A DNA stretch of 34,777 nucleotides from Bacteroidales bacterium (GCA_023228725.1 JALOAQ010000013.1:1-34777); one strand, 5' to 3'; counted from the stretch's first letter, positions 7,555 to 17,392 are shown. Numbers and translations are program-made. Notes: generated by a model from the letters alone, not told the origin.

Positions 7555-7562
7555 CAAAAATA
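7555..7562 (-). promoter_or_regulatory. Putative -7 box for the acyloxyacyl hydrolase gene
   Basis: The minus strand reads TATTTTTG, a full match to TAnnTTTG, 12 bases before the ATG at 7542. The 212-base gap between this gene and the divergent polysaccharide export gene holds only the two promoters and AT-rich sequence. Confidence 0.5.
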
Positions 7563-7724
7563 AACACTAAAATTAAAAAATGAGCTTAAAAAAAAGATAT
7601 TATTTAACAATTTGAATTTAATAAAGACAATAAAACTTAATCTAAAGTATATAGAATTGTTTCAAAACATTAACAATTTTAAATATTTATTTCTCTTAAT
7701 TTAAAAAAATATGATAAATTTACT

Positions 7725-7732
7725 TATTTTTG
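7725..7732 (+). promoter_or_regulatory. Putative -7 box for the polysaccharide export operon
   Basis: TATTTTTG matches TAnnTTTG 22 bases before the ATG at 7755. It is the only convincing promoter seen before the gene run 7755-15855. No clear -33 TTTG is present. Confidence 0.5.
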
Positions 7733-7754
7733 TAATTGAATTTAAGAAAATTAC

Positions 7755-8543
7755 ATGAAAGTAAAGATTTTATTTATATCAAGTTTAGTACTAATCTTAT
7801 TTATTGGCAATTCTTGTCGTAGTCTTAGACCATCTGACATGTTTTATACCGACAAAGATTATCCTAAATCAGATTTTGAAGTTTCAAAAAACGAATATAT
7901 TATACAAGCATACGACAAAATAGCTTTGAGAGTTGTTAGCAATACCGGAGAATCATTTTTTGGAACAGGTAGTATGGATAATGCTAATGCGTCTTCAAAT
8001 TACCAAAGAAACCAAAGTGGATTTGAATTTCCTGTAGAATTTGACGGCAAAGTGAAAGTTCCAATTTTAGGCAGAATAGATATTTCGGGTAAAACTGTAA
8101 GAGAAGCCGAATTGTTTCTTGAAAAAGAATATGCCAACTATTTTGTTGAACCCTTTGTGTTAGTGCAAGTTACTAATAGAAAACTTATGATTTTTATGGA
8201 TAGCGGAACTAAAGCGAGTATTGTTGAAATGCCAAGCGAAAATTTAACTTTAATCGAAGCTATAGCTCAAGTTGGTGGAATTACTGATATTAGTCGCTCA
8301 TATAGAATAAAATTAATACGAGGAGATTTAACACAAAACCCCGAAGTGTTTTATTGGAATATCTCAAATATAGAAGAATTAAAAAACTCTAATATTTTTC
8401 TAGAAGCTAATGATATTATTTACATTGATAGTAAACCTCAATATGTGTCAAGAGTATTAAGAGAAATTTCTCCTTATTTAACATTAGTTACAACATTAGT
8501 TACAATATATGGAGTATTTTTTAAACTTAGCAATATTAAATAA
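7755..8543 (+). CDS. Wza-like polysaccharide export lipoprotein
   Basis: This 262-residue lipoprotein has a lipobox ending IGNSC at Cys21. It carries a polysaccharide export (Poly_export) domain at about 45-140 (YIIQAYDKIALRVVSN, FPVEFDGKVKVPILGRI) and an SLBB domain at about 145-225 (SENLTLIEAIAQVGGIT). A hydrophobic C-terminal segment (YLTLVTTLVTIYGVFF) matches the position of the outer-membrane helix of Wza. Wza forms the outer-membrane pore for capsule or exopolysaccharide. It is shorter than E. coli Wza, with one SLBB unit, as is common in Bacteroidota. It lies 2 bases before the Wzc-like kinase gene, so the two are surely co-expressed. Confidence 0.9.
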   Translation: MKVKILFISSLVLILFIGNSCRSLRPSDMFYTDKDYPKSDFEVSKNEYIIQAYDKIALRVVSNTGESFFGTGSMDNANASSNYQRNQSGFEFPVEFDGKVKVPILGRIDISGKTVREAELFLEKEYANYFVEPFVLVQVTNRKLMIFMDSGTKASIVEMPSENLTLIEAIAQVGGITDISRSYRIKLIRGDLTQNPEVFYWNISNIEELKNSNIFLEANDIIYIDSKPQYVSRVLREISPYLTLVTTLVTIYGVFFKLSNIK

Positions 8544-8545
8544 AA

Positions 8546-10996
8546 ATGAACGAAAACAAAACATCTATATTTAATCAAAAGTTCGACTTAAAAACATTTC
8601 AAACTATATTAAAGAAAAATATTTTAATAGTCTTAATATTAATTATATTATCATTAGGAGTTGGTTTTGCTTATTTTAGATATTCAAACCCAAGTTTTAA
8701 AACATCGACAATTATTCAAGTAAAAAATGAGAATAAAGCAAACCAAATTCTAGGAATCAATTCCAATTTAATGGAAAAAGACCTAGCTCCAGTAATTGAG
8801 CTAATACGCTCTAATGAATTTTTAAAAACTGTAATCTCAGCACTACCTCTTGATGTTAGTTATTTTAGAAAAGGAACATTTTTATCCACAGAACTATATG
8901 AATCAACACCTTTTGAAATTAAATATAGAATTATAAACAGCGCTATACTTGATAATATTATTAACTTAGAATTTAAAGACTATAAATGTCTGATTACTTA
9001 CAATTTAGATAATCAAAAACACGAGTATTTTATTCAACCAGAAGAATGGCAAGCTATTTATGGGATGGAAATTTATGTACATTTTCCTTCAAAAAAAGAT
9101 TTAGAAACAGAACTTGACGCAAATAACAAGTCTCAATATTTTTTTACAATAAATAATTCCAATACAATACTTGAAAACATATCAAAACGACTAAATGTTC
9201 AAATACTTAACGAAACAGCAGGAAGTATTAAAATAAGCTATTATGACTTTAATGCTAGAAAGTCAGCAGAAATTACTAATACAATTGCTGAAAAATTTAT
9301 TGAATTTGACGAAACTAAAAAGAAAGAATCTGCAACTAATATTGTAAAATACATTGACCAACAAATGGAAAATGTTTTTACTCAACTTAATGCCACCGAA
9401 AAAGATTTGCATAATTTTAGAGAACAAAATAATATTTTAAGTAAAAATGAAGAGCATTTATTTAATAAAGCAAATATTTTCTCATCACAAATAACTGATT
9501 TAGAAGCTAAACTTTTAAATGTTGATTTTGAGATAATGACTTTAGAAAAAATGTTGGAGAAATTTCAATCAAACCCTGATATTAATACTTACGAGCTTTT
9601 AGCAATGCTTTCGGGTCAAAAATCTGAAGCATTTTTATCAGCAATGATTAACTCGCTTCAAGAATTATTAAATAAAAAAGAAGTTCTATTATTTGACCTA
9701 ACAACAAACAATCATAAAATTCAGACTTTAAACGAACAAATTAAATCTAAAAAAGAAACGATAATTGATTTTACTCGTTCAACTATAGAAAGATTGAAAT
9801 TAGAAAAAATTGAACTTAACAAAAAGAGTCAAGATTTAGAAAACCTAGCCTTTAAAGAATCTAACTATGACGAAATTGAATACGCTCGTTTACAAAGGCT
9901 ATATATTATTAACGAAAATTTTTACGCACAATTAGTTAAATCAAAAGCGGAGACATTGATTTCTCAAGCAGGCTATGTTTCTAATAATTTAATTCTAGAA
10001 AAAGCAAATATCCCTTCCTCACCGGATTTTCCGATTTTTTCAACAATAATGATAATTGCTTTTGTAATTTCTTTGATTTTATCTTTTATATATTTAGCTA
10101 TCAGGTATTTGCTTTATAATAAAATTTTAACAATTGATGATATTACAGCTCACACCAATATTCCTGTTATTGGCGGAATTCCTAAAAACAAAACAAGTAA
10201 TGGCATTTCTCAAATGCTAGTACATTTACATCCAAAGTCTATGATTAGCGAGGCTTTTAGAAATATTAGATCTAATTTGGAGTTTTACCCTATTAAAGAT
10301 AAAGCAAGAATAATAACCACATCATCAACTATTGCAGGAGAAGGTAAAACTTTTTTAGCATTAAATATTGGGGCTATTTATGCAATGTCTGGGAAAAAAG
10401 TAATTGTTTTAGACTTTGATTTAAGAAAACCACGACTTCACGAATGCTACCAAGTTGATAATTTAAAAGGGATAACAAGTATTCTTCTTGGTAAACACAG
10501 TTTTCAAGAATGCATATATAATAGTGCATTAGAAGATTTAGATTTTATTACTTCCGGTCCACTTCCGCCAAACCCTGGAGAATTTATTATTACAAATAAT
10601 TTAAAAGACTTAATTGACCAAGCAAAAGAAAAATATGATATTATTATTATTGACACCCCGCCTATAGGCATAGTTAATGACGCTCTAATAACTTATCAAT
10701 TAGCTGATAACCAAATTTATGTTATGCGTTCTGGATATAGCCCTAGAGCTTTTATTAATAATTTAAATTTATTTTTAAAATCTAGCAAATTACAAAACTT
10801 AACTATTGTGTTAAATGGAGTAACAAAAAGTATTGCAAATTACGGATATGGTTATAAATCAGGTTACGGCTATCATAACAAAAGTGGATATTATGGTATT
10901 AGTTACCTTAATAAAATACATAATTCATATTATGGAGAAGAACCTAAAACAAAATACTCCTTTTTTGATATATTTAGAAAAAAAACTAAAAAATGA
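8546..10996 (+). CDS. Wzc-like chain-length determinant and tyrosine autokinase
   Basis: This 816-residue inner-membrane protein has a Wzz-type N terminus. The first membrane helix is near 25-45; a long coiled-coil-rich periplasmic part covers about 260-480; and a second helix (TIMIIAFVISLILSFIYLAI) is near 495-515. The BY-kinase domain follows: Walker A AGEGKT with K601, Walker A' VIVLDFDLRKPR (619-630, D623/D625) and Walker B IIIIDTPP (D703). The tail from 766 to 804 holds 11 tyrosines (YGYGYKSGYGYHNKSGYYG and later), the expected autophosphorylation cluster. Wzc couples polymer length and export through Wza by cycles of phosphorylation. Its gene overlaps the next by ATGA. No partner tyrosine phosphatase gene is present in the window. 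Confidence 0.93.
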   Translation: MNENKTSIFNQKFDLKTFQTILKKNILIVLILIILSLGVGFAYFRYSNPSFKTSTIIQVKNENKANQILGINSNLMEKDLAPVIELIRSNEFLKTVISALPLDVSYFRKGTFLSTELYESTPFEIKYRIINSAILDNIINLEFKDYKCLITYNLDNQKHEYFIQPEEWQAIYGMEIYVHFPSKKDLETELDANNKSQYFFTINNSNTILENISKRLNVQILNETAGSIKISYYDFNARKSAEITNTIAEKFIEFDETKKKESATNIVKYIDQQMENVFTQLNATEKDLHNFREQNNILSKNEEHLFNKANIFSSQITDLEAKLLNVDFEIMTLEKMLEKFQSNPDINTYELLAMLSGQKSEAFLSAMINSLQELLNKKEVLLFDLTTNNHKIQTLNEQIKSKKETIIDFTRSTIERLKLEKIELNKKSQDLENLAFKESNYDEIEYARLQRLYIINENFYAQLVKSKAETLISQAGYVSNNLILEKANIPSSPDFPIFSTIMIIAFVISLILSFIYLAIRYLLYNKILTIDDITAHTNIPVIGGIPKNKTSNGISQMLVHLHPKSMISEAFRNIRSNLEFYPIKDKARIITTSSTIAGEGKTFLALNIGAIYAMSGKKVIVLDFDLRKPRLHECYQVDNLKGITSILLGKHSFQECIYNSALEDLDFITSGPLPPNPGEFIITNNLKDLIDQAKEKYDIIIIDTPPIGIVNDALITYQLADNQIYVMRSGYSPRAFINNLNLFLKSSKLQNLTIVLNGVTKSIANYGYGYKSGYGYHNKSGYYGISYLNKIHNSYYGEEPKTKYSFFDIFRKKTKK

Positions 10997-12054
10997 ATTA
11001 CATTATACTTATATCTTTTATAATTTCTTTACTTTTTAGTCTTTATTTAAATAATTTTTTGATTAAAAGACCTTTGAAATTTTTAATTAAAAAATCAAAC
11101 AAATCTGCTATAAGGTTTAGTTCACAATCAAAACCAATATTTGGTGGACTAAGTTTTTATTTTGTGTTTTTATTAAACATGATACTTGTATTTTTCTTTT
11201 TAAAAGAAGATATATATTTATCTAAAGAATATATTAGCCTTTTTATAATTGTTACTTTATCATTTTTAATGGGACTAGCTGATGATGTTTTAAATACCTC
11301 TCCTATATTCAAATTTATAATTCAATTTGTATGTGCCTTAATATTAATATATAATGATATTTATATTATTATTAGTCCAAGCGAGTGGATAAATTATTGT
11401 ATTACCATATTGTGGGTAGTTGGCATAATGAATTCTATAAACATGTTAGACAATATGGATGGTGTATCCTCTGTATCAAGTCTTTCAATTTTTGGAGCTG
11501 TAGCATTTTACTCTTTTATGATTGCTTCTGAAAATCTGCAACTTAGTTTGATAATTTTAGTTTCAACAATAGCCTCTTTACTTAGCTTTTTATTTTACAA
11601 CTGGCATCCTTCAAAAATGTATATGGGAGATAATGGTTCTCAATTTTTGGGAATATTATTAGCTTGGGTGGGAATAAAATATTTTTGGAATGCAATTCCA
11701 ATAACTGAATTATCATATGGATACAATACCCAGCAGTTTTTAATTGTATTTTTAGCATTTTTAGTTTTAATCAGCGACACCACAACAGTCAGCATAAATA
11801 GATTGTTGAGAAAAAAATCCCCTTTTATAGGCGGTAAAGATCATACAACACATCATTTATATTATTTAGGTTTATCAACTAATTGGATAGCTTTCTTGTT
11901 TTTTATTTTAAATTCTATAGGCTTAATCTTGGCTTTTTGTTTAATACACAAAGGCCTTAATATCTCTTACTCTTATCTTTGGATATTTTTCTTATACCCA
12001 ATTTTAGTTTTTTTATTTTTATATTTAAATACCAAACTCACAAAACCAAAATAA
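10993..12054 (+). CDS. WecA/TagO-like undecaprenyl-phosphate sugar-1-phosphate transferase
   Basis: This 353-residue protein with roughly ten hydrophobic segments belongs to the MraY/WecA/TagO family (GT4-type polyprenyl-phosphate glycosyl-1-phosphate transferases). Family motifs are visible: GLADDVL (the Asp-Asp Mg site), MNSINMLDNMDGVSS, SKMYMGDNGSQFLG and the sugar-specifying loop GGKDHTTHHLYYLGLS, whose histidines fit WecA/TagO rather than MraY. It would load GlcNAc-1-P or a related sugar phosphate onto undecaprenyl phosphate to start glycan synthesis, using a WecA-type enzyme instead of a WbaP/WcaJ type. Its start overlaps the Wzc-like gene by 4 bases and the next gene begins 4 bases after its stop, so it is in the same operon. 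The sugar is not determined by the sequence. Confidence 0.88.
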   Translation: MNYIILISFIISLLFSLYLNNFLIKRPLKFLIKKSNKSAIRFSSQSKPIFGGLSFYFVFLLNMILVFFFLKEDIYLSKEYISLFIIVTLSFLMGLADDVLNTSPIFKFIIQFVCALILIYNDIYIIISPSEWINYCITILWVVGIMNSINMLDNMDGVSSVSSLSIFGAVAFYSFMIASENLQLSLIILVSTIASLLSFLFYNWHPSKMYMGDNGSQFLGILLAWVGIKYFWNAIPITELSYGYNTQQFLIVFLAFLVLISDTTTVSINRLLRKKSPFIGGKDHTTHHLYYLGLSTNWIAFLFFILNSIGLILAFCLIHKGLNISYSYLWIFFLYPILVFLFLYLNTKLTKPK

Positions 12055-12058
12055 AAAT

Positions 12059-13015
12059 ATGAATAAAATAAAGCACATGAAAATACCATTTTATATTATT
12101 GTCGGGCTTAGTTTAGGATTAATAATTGCTAACTCATTTATTTTTTCAAGTTTAAAAGAAGAAAAACAAGAAATAAAACAAGAAATAAATAATCAAGTAA
12201 TTCCATATAAAGTTTTTCAACCATATATTCCTGATACTTTAAGTTTTTGCGGTGAAACTGTCCCTTTACAAAATTTTGATGTTTATGAAGCATTAGATTA
12301 TGAGCTTATTATTAATACATATAGACATTCTTCAACTTTGCTGTATTTAAAGCGGGCAAATCGTTATTTTCCAGAAATAGAAGAAATATTAAAAACAAAT
12401 GGAATTCCTGATGACTTTAAATATTTATGTGTTGCTGAAAGTGGCTTGGCAAATCTTATTAGTCCGGCAGGTGCCACAGGATTTTGGCAATTTATGAAAA
12501 CAACAGCAGGAGAATATAATATACTAATAACCAATGGAATAGACGAAAGATATAATCATACAAAATCTACAATAGCTGCAAGTGAATATTTAAAAAAAGC
12601 TTATAAATATTTTAATAACTGGACACTTGCTGCTGCTTCATATAATATGGGTATGGGCGGATTAAAAAAAGATATAGACTATCAAAAAGTTGATAATTAT
12701 TGGGATTTACACTTAAATCAAGAAACTGCCAGATATGTTTATAGAATATTAGCATTAAAATTAATTATGTCTAATCCTAAACTTTATGGTTTTGATTTAG
12801 AAGAAAAAGACCTTTATAAAGAAATTAAAACTCAAGAAATTATTATAGATACTAGTATTTCTGATTTAGTAGAATTTGCTTTTGAAAACGGTACTAATTA
12901 CAAAATGCTAAAATATTTTAACCCTTGGTTAACCGGTAAATCATTAAACAACCAAAACAAAAAAGAATATAAAATTGTTTTACCTGCCAAGAATGCACGT
13001 GAATGTATGAAATAA
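12059..13015 (+). CDS. Membrane-anchored lytic transglycosylase (SLT/MltD-like)
   Basis: This 318-residue protein has one N-terminal hydrophobic helix (about 8-28) and a lysozyme-like SLT domain at about 95-240. The catalytic glutamate is E127 in CVAESGL, followed by the typical ISPAGATGFWQFMKTTAGEY and YNMGMGGL. Such enzymes cleave the MurNAc-GlcNAc bond with anhydro-ring formation. The C-terminal part (FAFENGTNYKMLKYFNPWL, then KKEYKIVLP) resembles a degenerate single LysM-like end. Its place 4 bases after the initiating transferase gene suggests it may open peptidoglycan for the export complex. It could also be a general wall enzyme sharing a promoter. Confidence 0.88.
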   Translation: MNKIKHMKIPFYIIVGLSLGLIIANSFIFSSLKEEKQEIKQEINNQVIPYKVFQPYIPDTLSFCGETVPLQNFDVYEALDYELIINTYRHSSTLLYLKRANRYFPEIEEILKTNGIPDDFKYLCVAESGLANLISPAGATGFWQFMKTTAGEYNILITNGIDERYNHTKSTIAASEYLKKAYKYFNNWTLAAASYNMGMGGLKKDIDYQKVDNYWDLHLNQETARYVYRILALKLIMSNPKLYGFDLEEKDLYKEIKTQEIIIDTSISDLVEFAFENGTNYKMLKYFNPWLTGKSLNNQNKKEYKIVLPAKNARECMK

Positions 13016-13029
13016 AGTAAAAAACAAGG

Positions 13030-15855
13030 ATGATTAAAAAACAGGGATTTATTTCGGTTAAAGGAGCGAGAATACATAATTTAAAAAATTTAAACATAGA
13101 TATTCCACAACACAAACTGTCAGTAATAACCGGTTTGAGTGGAAGCGGAAAATCTTCATTGGCTTTCGATACTATTTACGCAGAAGGCCAGCGTAGATAT
13201 ATGGAGACTTTTTCTGCTTATGCAAGAAATTTTATCGGTAGTATGGAACGCCCAGATGTTGACACAATAGCCGGTCTTAGCCCGGTAATTGCAATAGAAC
13301 AAAAATCAACAATAAAAAACCCACGCTCTACAGTAGGAACAATTACGGAAATATATGATTATTTGCGTTTGCTTTTTGCCAGAGCCTCAACAGCTTATTC
13401 GCATATTACCGGCGAAAAAATGATAAGATATACTGATGAGCAAATTATTAATATTATTTTAAAAGATTTTCAAAATAAACCTGTTTATATTCTTTCGCCA
13501 ATTGTTGACGGAAGAAAAGGGCATTATAAAGAAACTTTTGAAAACCTTAGAAAAACAGGCTTTTTAAACGCAAGAATTGATGGAGAAATAAGAGAAATTA
13601 CTTATAATCTAAAATTAGATAGATATAAAACTCATTTTATTGAATTAGTTGTTGATAAATTAATAATTAAAGACCAAGACAAACAAAGATTAAAGAAAAC
13701 AATTGATTTAGCAATGAGTTTAGGCAAGGGTATAATTATGATTTTGGAAAAAGATAGCGACAAACCAAGATTTTTTAGCCGCTTTTTAATGTGTCCTACA
13801 AGTGGAATTTCGTATAGAGAGCCTGCTCCTTACACATTTTCTTTTAACTCGCCTCAAGGAGCTTGCCCCAAATGTAACGGTTTAGGCCTTATAGCTGATA
13901 TTGATATAAATAAAATTATTCCCGACAATTCGCTTTCAATTTATAATGGTGGTATTAGCCTCTTAGGAAAATATAAAAACACATTACAATTTTGGGTTTT
14001 AGAAGCTTTATCAGAGAAATTAAATTTTTCACTTAAAACGCCTATCAACGAACTTAGTGACCAAGCAATTGATGCTGTATTATTTGGTTATCCTGAAAAT
14101 TTACAACTAAAAAACACCCCTCTTGGGCAAACATCAAATTATACTATAAGTTTTGAAGGTATTGTAAATCAAATTAAAACTAAACAAGAAGAAGAAGAAA
14201 AAAACCCATATTCTAATAAGTCATCATTTAGATTTAACAAGCTTATTACTTGTCCAAATTGCAATGGCACAAGATTACAGCAAGAAGCTTTACAGTTTAA
14301 AATTGCAGGTAAAAACATAGCAGAGCTTGCTGATATGGATATGTTAAAACTTAATAATTTTCTTAGCACAGTTTTAGAAAAGTTGGAAAATAAAGAAAAA
14401 ATAATCGCACGGGAAGTAATTAAAGAATTAAACAGTAGAATAGGTTTTTTGCTTGATGTAGGTTTAGATTATTTATCCTTAAATCGTTCTGCCAAAAGTT
14501 TATCAGGTGGTGAGTCGCAAAGGATTAGATTAGCAACTCAAATTGGAAGTCGTTTGGTAAATGTTCTCTATATTTTAGATGAACCAAGTATAGGTTTGCA
14601 TCAACGTGATAATCACAGACTTATTAACTCACTAAAAGAACTTAGAGATAGAGGCAATTCCGTGATAGTTGTGGAACACGATAAAGAAATGATTACTGAA
14701 GCTGATTTTGTTGCAGATATTGGCCCAGGTGCAGGACGAACAGGAGGAAATATTGTTTTTGCAGGAAAACCAAATGATATGTTAAGCTCCGATTCGCTTA
14801 CTTCTCAATATATAAATGGAAAATTAAAAATTGATATACCAAAACATAGAAGAGAAATTTCTAACAAAAAAATAATTATTCGCGGAGCCAAAGGAAATAA
14901 TCTTAAAAATATAGACTTAGAAATTCCTACAGGTGTAATGATTTGTATGACAGGCGTTTCGGGAAGTGGAAAATCAAGTATTTTAAACGAAACTTTAGTA
15001 CCTGCACTTTCACGCCACTTTTATAAATCAAATGCTTTTCCATTAGAATATGACACTATTGAAGGAATTGAAAATATTGATAAATTTATTGAAGTTGACC
15101 AATCTCCAATAGGAAGAACGCCTAGGTCAAACCCCTCAACATACACAGGATTATTTACAGATATTAGAGAGCTTTTTGCAAGTTTACCTGAAGCTAAAAT
15201 AAGAGGCTATAAACCTGGCAGGTTTTCTTTTAATGTTAAAGGTGGTAGATGTGAAACTTGCAAAGGCGCAGGAGTAAAAACAATAGAAATGAATTTTTTA
15301 CCAGATGTTTACGTAGAATGTGAAACTTGCCGTGGTAAAAGATATAATAGAGAAACTTTGGAAGTTAAGTTTAAAGGAAAATCAATTTCCGAAGTTCTTG
15401 GACTAACAATAAACGCAGCAGTAGAGTTTTTTGAAAACATTCCTCATTTATATAAAAAGCTAATTGTATTACAACAAGTGGGATTAGGCTATATTAGTTT
15501 AGGACAATCAAGCACCACACTTTCTGGAGGTGAGGCTCAAAGAGTAAAGCTGGCAACTGAACTAATGAAACGAGAAACAGGAAATACTCTTTACGTTTTA
15601 GACGAACCAACAACAGGATTGCACTTTGAAGATATTAAAATTCTTCTCAAAGTTTTAAACTCACTTGTTGATAGAGGTAATAGCATGATTATTATTGAAC
15701 ATAATTTAGATATTATTAAATCTGCCGACTGGATTATTGATATGGGACCTGAAGGCGGAGAAAGAGGTGGTACTGTTGTGGCTCAAGGAAAACCGGAAGA
15801 AATAATCAAAAACAAAAACAGTTATACAGCAAAATATTTGAAAAAAGAACTATAA
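13030..15855 (+). CDS. uvrA: Excinuclease ABC subunit A
   Basis: This 941-residue UvrA, of normal length, is the DNA-damage-scanning ATPase of nucleotide excision repair. The two ABC ATPase modules have Walker A lysines K41 (GLSGSGKSS) and K648 (GVSGSGKSS) and signature motifs LSGGESQR (491-498) and LSGGEAQR (831-838). The C-terminal zinc finger (CETCKGAG and CETCRGKR) is complete. In the N-terminal zinc site the first pair is CPTSG, so one cysteine is Ser258 while C255, C279 and C282 remain; variation here is common in Bacteroidota. It begins 14 bases after the lytic transglycosylase and is probably transcribed with the polysaccharide genes, although an unseen internal promoter is possible. 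No terminator hairpin is obvious after it. Confidence 0.97.
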   Translation: MIKKQGFISVKGARIHNLKNLNIDIPQHKLSVITGLSGSGKSSLAFDTIYAEGQRRYMETFSAYARNFIGSMERPDVDTIAGLSPVIAIEQKSTIKNPRSTVGTITEIYDYLRLLFARASTAYSHITGEKMIRYTDEQIINIILKDFQNKPVYILSPIVDGRKGHYKETFENLRKTGFLNARIDGEIREITYNLKLDRYKTHFIELVVDKLIIKDQDKQRLKKTIDLAMSLGKGIIMILEKDSDKPRFFSRFLMCPTSGISYREPAPYTFSFNSPQGACPKCNGLGLIADIDINKIIPDNSLSIYNGGISLLGKYKNTLQFWVLEALSEKLNFSLKTPINELSDQAIDAVLFGYPENLQLKNTPLGQTSNYTISFEGIVNQIKTKQEEEEKNPYSNKSSFRFNKLITCPNCNGTRLQQEALQFKIAGKNIAELADMDMLKLNNFLSTVLEKLENKEKIIAREVIKELNSRIGFLLDVGLDYLSLNRSAKSLSGGESQRIRLATQIGSRLVNVLYILDEPSIGLHQRDNHRLINSLKELRDRGNSVIVVEHDKEMITEADFVADIGPGAGRTGGNIVFAGKPNDMLSSDSLTSQYINGKLKIDIPKHRREISNKKIIIRGAKGNNLKNIDLEIPTGVMICMTGVSGSGKSSILNETLVPALSRHFYKSNAFPLEYDTIEGIENIDKFIEVDQSPIGRTPRSNPSTYTGLFTDIRELFASLPEAKIRGYKPGRFSFNVKGGRCETCKGAGVKTIEMNFLPDVYVECETCRGKRYNRETLEVKFKGKSISEVLGLTINAAVEFFENIPHLYKKLIVLQQVGLGYISLGQSSTTLSGGEAQRVKLATELMKRETGNTLYVLDEPTTGLHFEDIKILLKVLNSLVDRGNSMIIIEHNLDIIKSADWIIDMGPEGGERGGTVVAQGKPEEIIKNKNSYTAKYLKKEL

Positions 15856-15919
15856 TTATTTTTGTAAAATTGGGCAAAATAAATAAGGAATTTAATAAAT
15901 TTTGTTGTTTTCACTACCC

Positions 15920-17392
15920 CTATTTGGTTATTCGGGATGATGTATTAATATTTTTCTTATTCAAAAACCAATTATAAAGTAACATTGCCAAAACAGCACT
16001 AATACCAATTGCTGCAAAAATCATCCAAATATTATAAGGTTGATAATTTGCCCACAAATACTCTGTTAGTTGATCTTGGTTCATATTCATTTGTTGACAA
16101 ACTTCATTTATATAATCTGTTTGTGAAAACCTTTCTGAAATTTCGGGAATAGTCAAACCTCTGTTACTAACTTCCAATTTTAACAAGCTAATTTTATCTG
16201 AATATTTTTGATAAACAGATCCTGATAAAATTCCTGCCAGATAATTTCCGCCGGCCATAGGTAAAAAACTATAGCCCATATATAAAGCTGTTTTATTTGC
16301 TGGAGCAATTTTGCCTATATATTCAGTAATTTTTGGAGAACCAGCCATTTCGCCTAAACCAAAAATTAAAATACTTAGAAATAAAAACATTGGATTATTA
16401 GTAGAAAAAGTAAGAGCTAAACCAATTGTAGCAACCAAAAAACCACTAATAATTGAATGAATAGGTTTTAGCCTCATCACAAAATAAGAAACAGCAATTT
16501 GAAAAATAATAATATACATTGCATCAATATTTGTAAGCATTTCAGCAGCAATAGTTTTTTCAGGAGTACCAAGTGTTTCAGCCAACCAAGGCCAAACAGA
16601 ATATAATTTATTATAAACTATAGAAGTGTCCATCCATTGGTCGATAAAAACCGGTAAAGTGTAAAAAAGCTGATTATACATTGTCCAAAAACCAACTATT
16701 ATTAATAAAAACACAACAAACTTCATATCCTTTAAAGCTTCAAAAATATTTTTAAAAATAATTTTCAATTCTTCTAAAAATTTGTTTTGCTTGATTTTTC
16801 TTTCGGGTTCTTTAAAAAATAAAATTACTAAAACCAAATTTATCAAAATTACAGCCGAAGAAATATAAAAAACATATTTCCAATCATTTTGCCTTGACAA
16901 TGAAGCAACAATAGGACCAATAAATGCACCAATATTTACAATCATATAAAAAATTCCAAAACCCAATGATGAAGTTTGCTCGTTTGTAGTTTTTGCTATA
17001 CAAGCTGAAATAACAGGTTTAAACAAGGAAGCTCCTATAGCAAGAATTAAGAAAACAATAAATACAGAAGTAAAACTACTAACTAATGAAAGAGCAAAAT
17101 ATGAAGAACTTAAAATCAGATAAGAAATTATTAAAACTTTTTTATATCCTAAGCGATCTGCTATAGCTCCGGTAAAAATAGGCATTAGATACAACAAACC
17201 TACAACTGTTCCCATCATCATTCCTTTTTGAGTTTGCGAAAAGCCTAAAGCTCCCTCATCTGTTGAACCGGTTAAATAAAGAGCAAAAAGCATAAACATT
17301 CCATACCAAGCCCAGCGTTCAAAAAGTTCCATTAAATTTGAAATCCAATAAGTCTGTGGATATAGTTTTAAAAGTTTAAAAAATTTAGACAT
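15920..17392 (-). CDS. POT-family (PTR2) peptide transporter
   Basis: This 490-residue major facilitator has about 12 to 14 hydrophobic helices. The N-terminal helix carries the POT signature ExxER (MELFERWAWYGMF), followed by GAIADRLGYKK and the second POT signature FYMIVNIGAFIGPI. Proton-coupled oligopeptide transporters import di- and tripeptides across the inner membrane. Its central region between helices is longer than usual and contains FIDQWMDTS and WPWLAETLG, as in other Bacteroidota members. The gene stands alone on the minus strand. A TAGTTTTG -7 box lies 16 bases upstream of the ATG at 17392. No downstream hairpin is evident before uvrA. Confidence 0.87.
   Translation of the reverse strand: MSKFFKLLKLYPQTYWISNLMELFERWAWYGMFMLFALYLTGSTDEGALGFSQTQKGMMMGTVVGLLYLMPIFTGAIADRLGYKKVLIISYLILSSSYFALSLVSSFTSVFIVFLILAIGASLFKPVISACIAKTTNEQTSSLGFGIFYMIVNIGAFIGPIVASLSRQNDWKYVFYISSAVILINLVLVILFFKEPERKIKQNKFLEELKIIFKNIFEALKDMKFVVFLLIIVGFWTMYNQLFYTLPVFIDQWMDTSIVYNKLYSVWPWLAETLGTPEKTIAAEMLTNIDAMYIIIFQIAVSYFVMRLKPIHSIISGFLVATIGLALTFSTNNPMFLFLSILIFGLGEMAGSPKITEYIGKIAPANKTALYMGYSFLPMAGGNYLAGILSGSVYQKYSDKISLLKLEVSNRGLTIPEISERFSQTDYINEVCQQMNMNQDQLTEYLWANYQPYNIWMIFAAIGISAVLAMLLYNWFLNKKNINTSSRITK

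Noticed and set aside
10833..11039. Plus-strand frame across the Wzc-like and WecA-like junction
   Set aside because: It reads the Tyr-Gly tail in another frame and gives a low-complexity product.
15857..15864. TATTTTTG after uvrA as a promoter
   Set aside because: No gene lies downstream on that strand for over 1.5 kb, and such boxes are frequent by chance in this AT-rich DNA.
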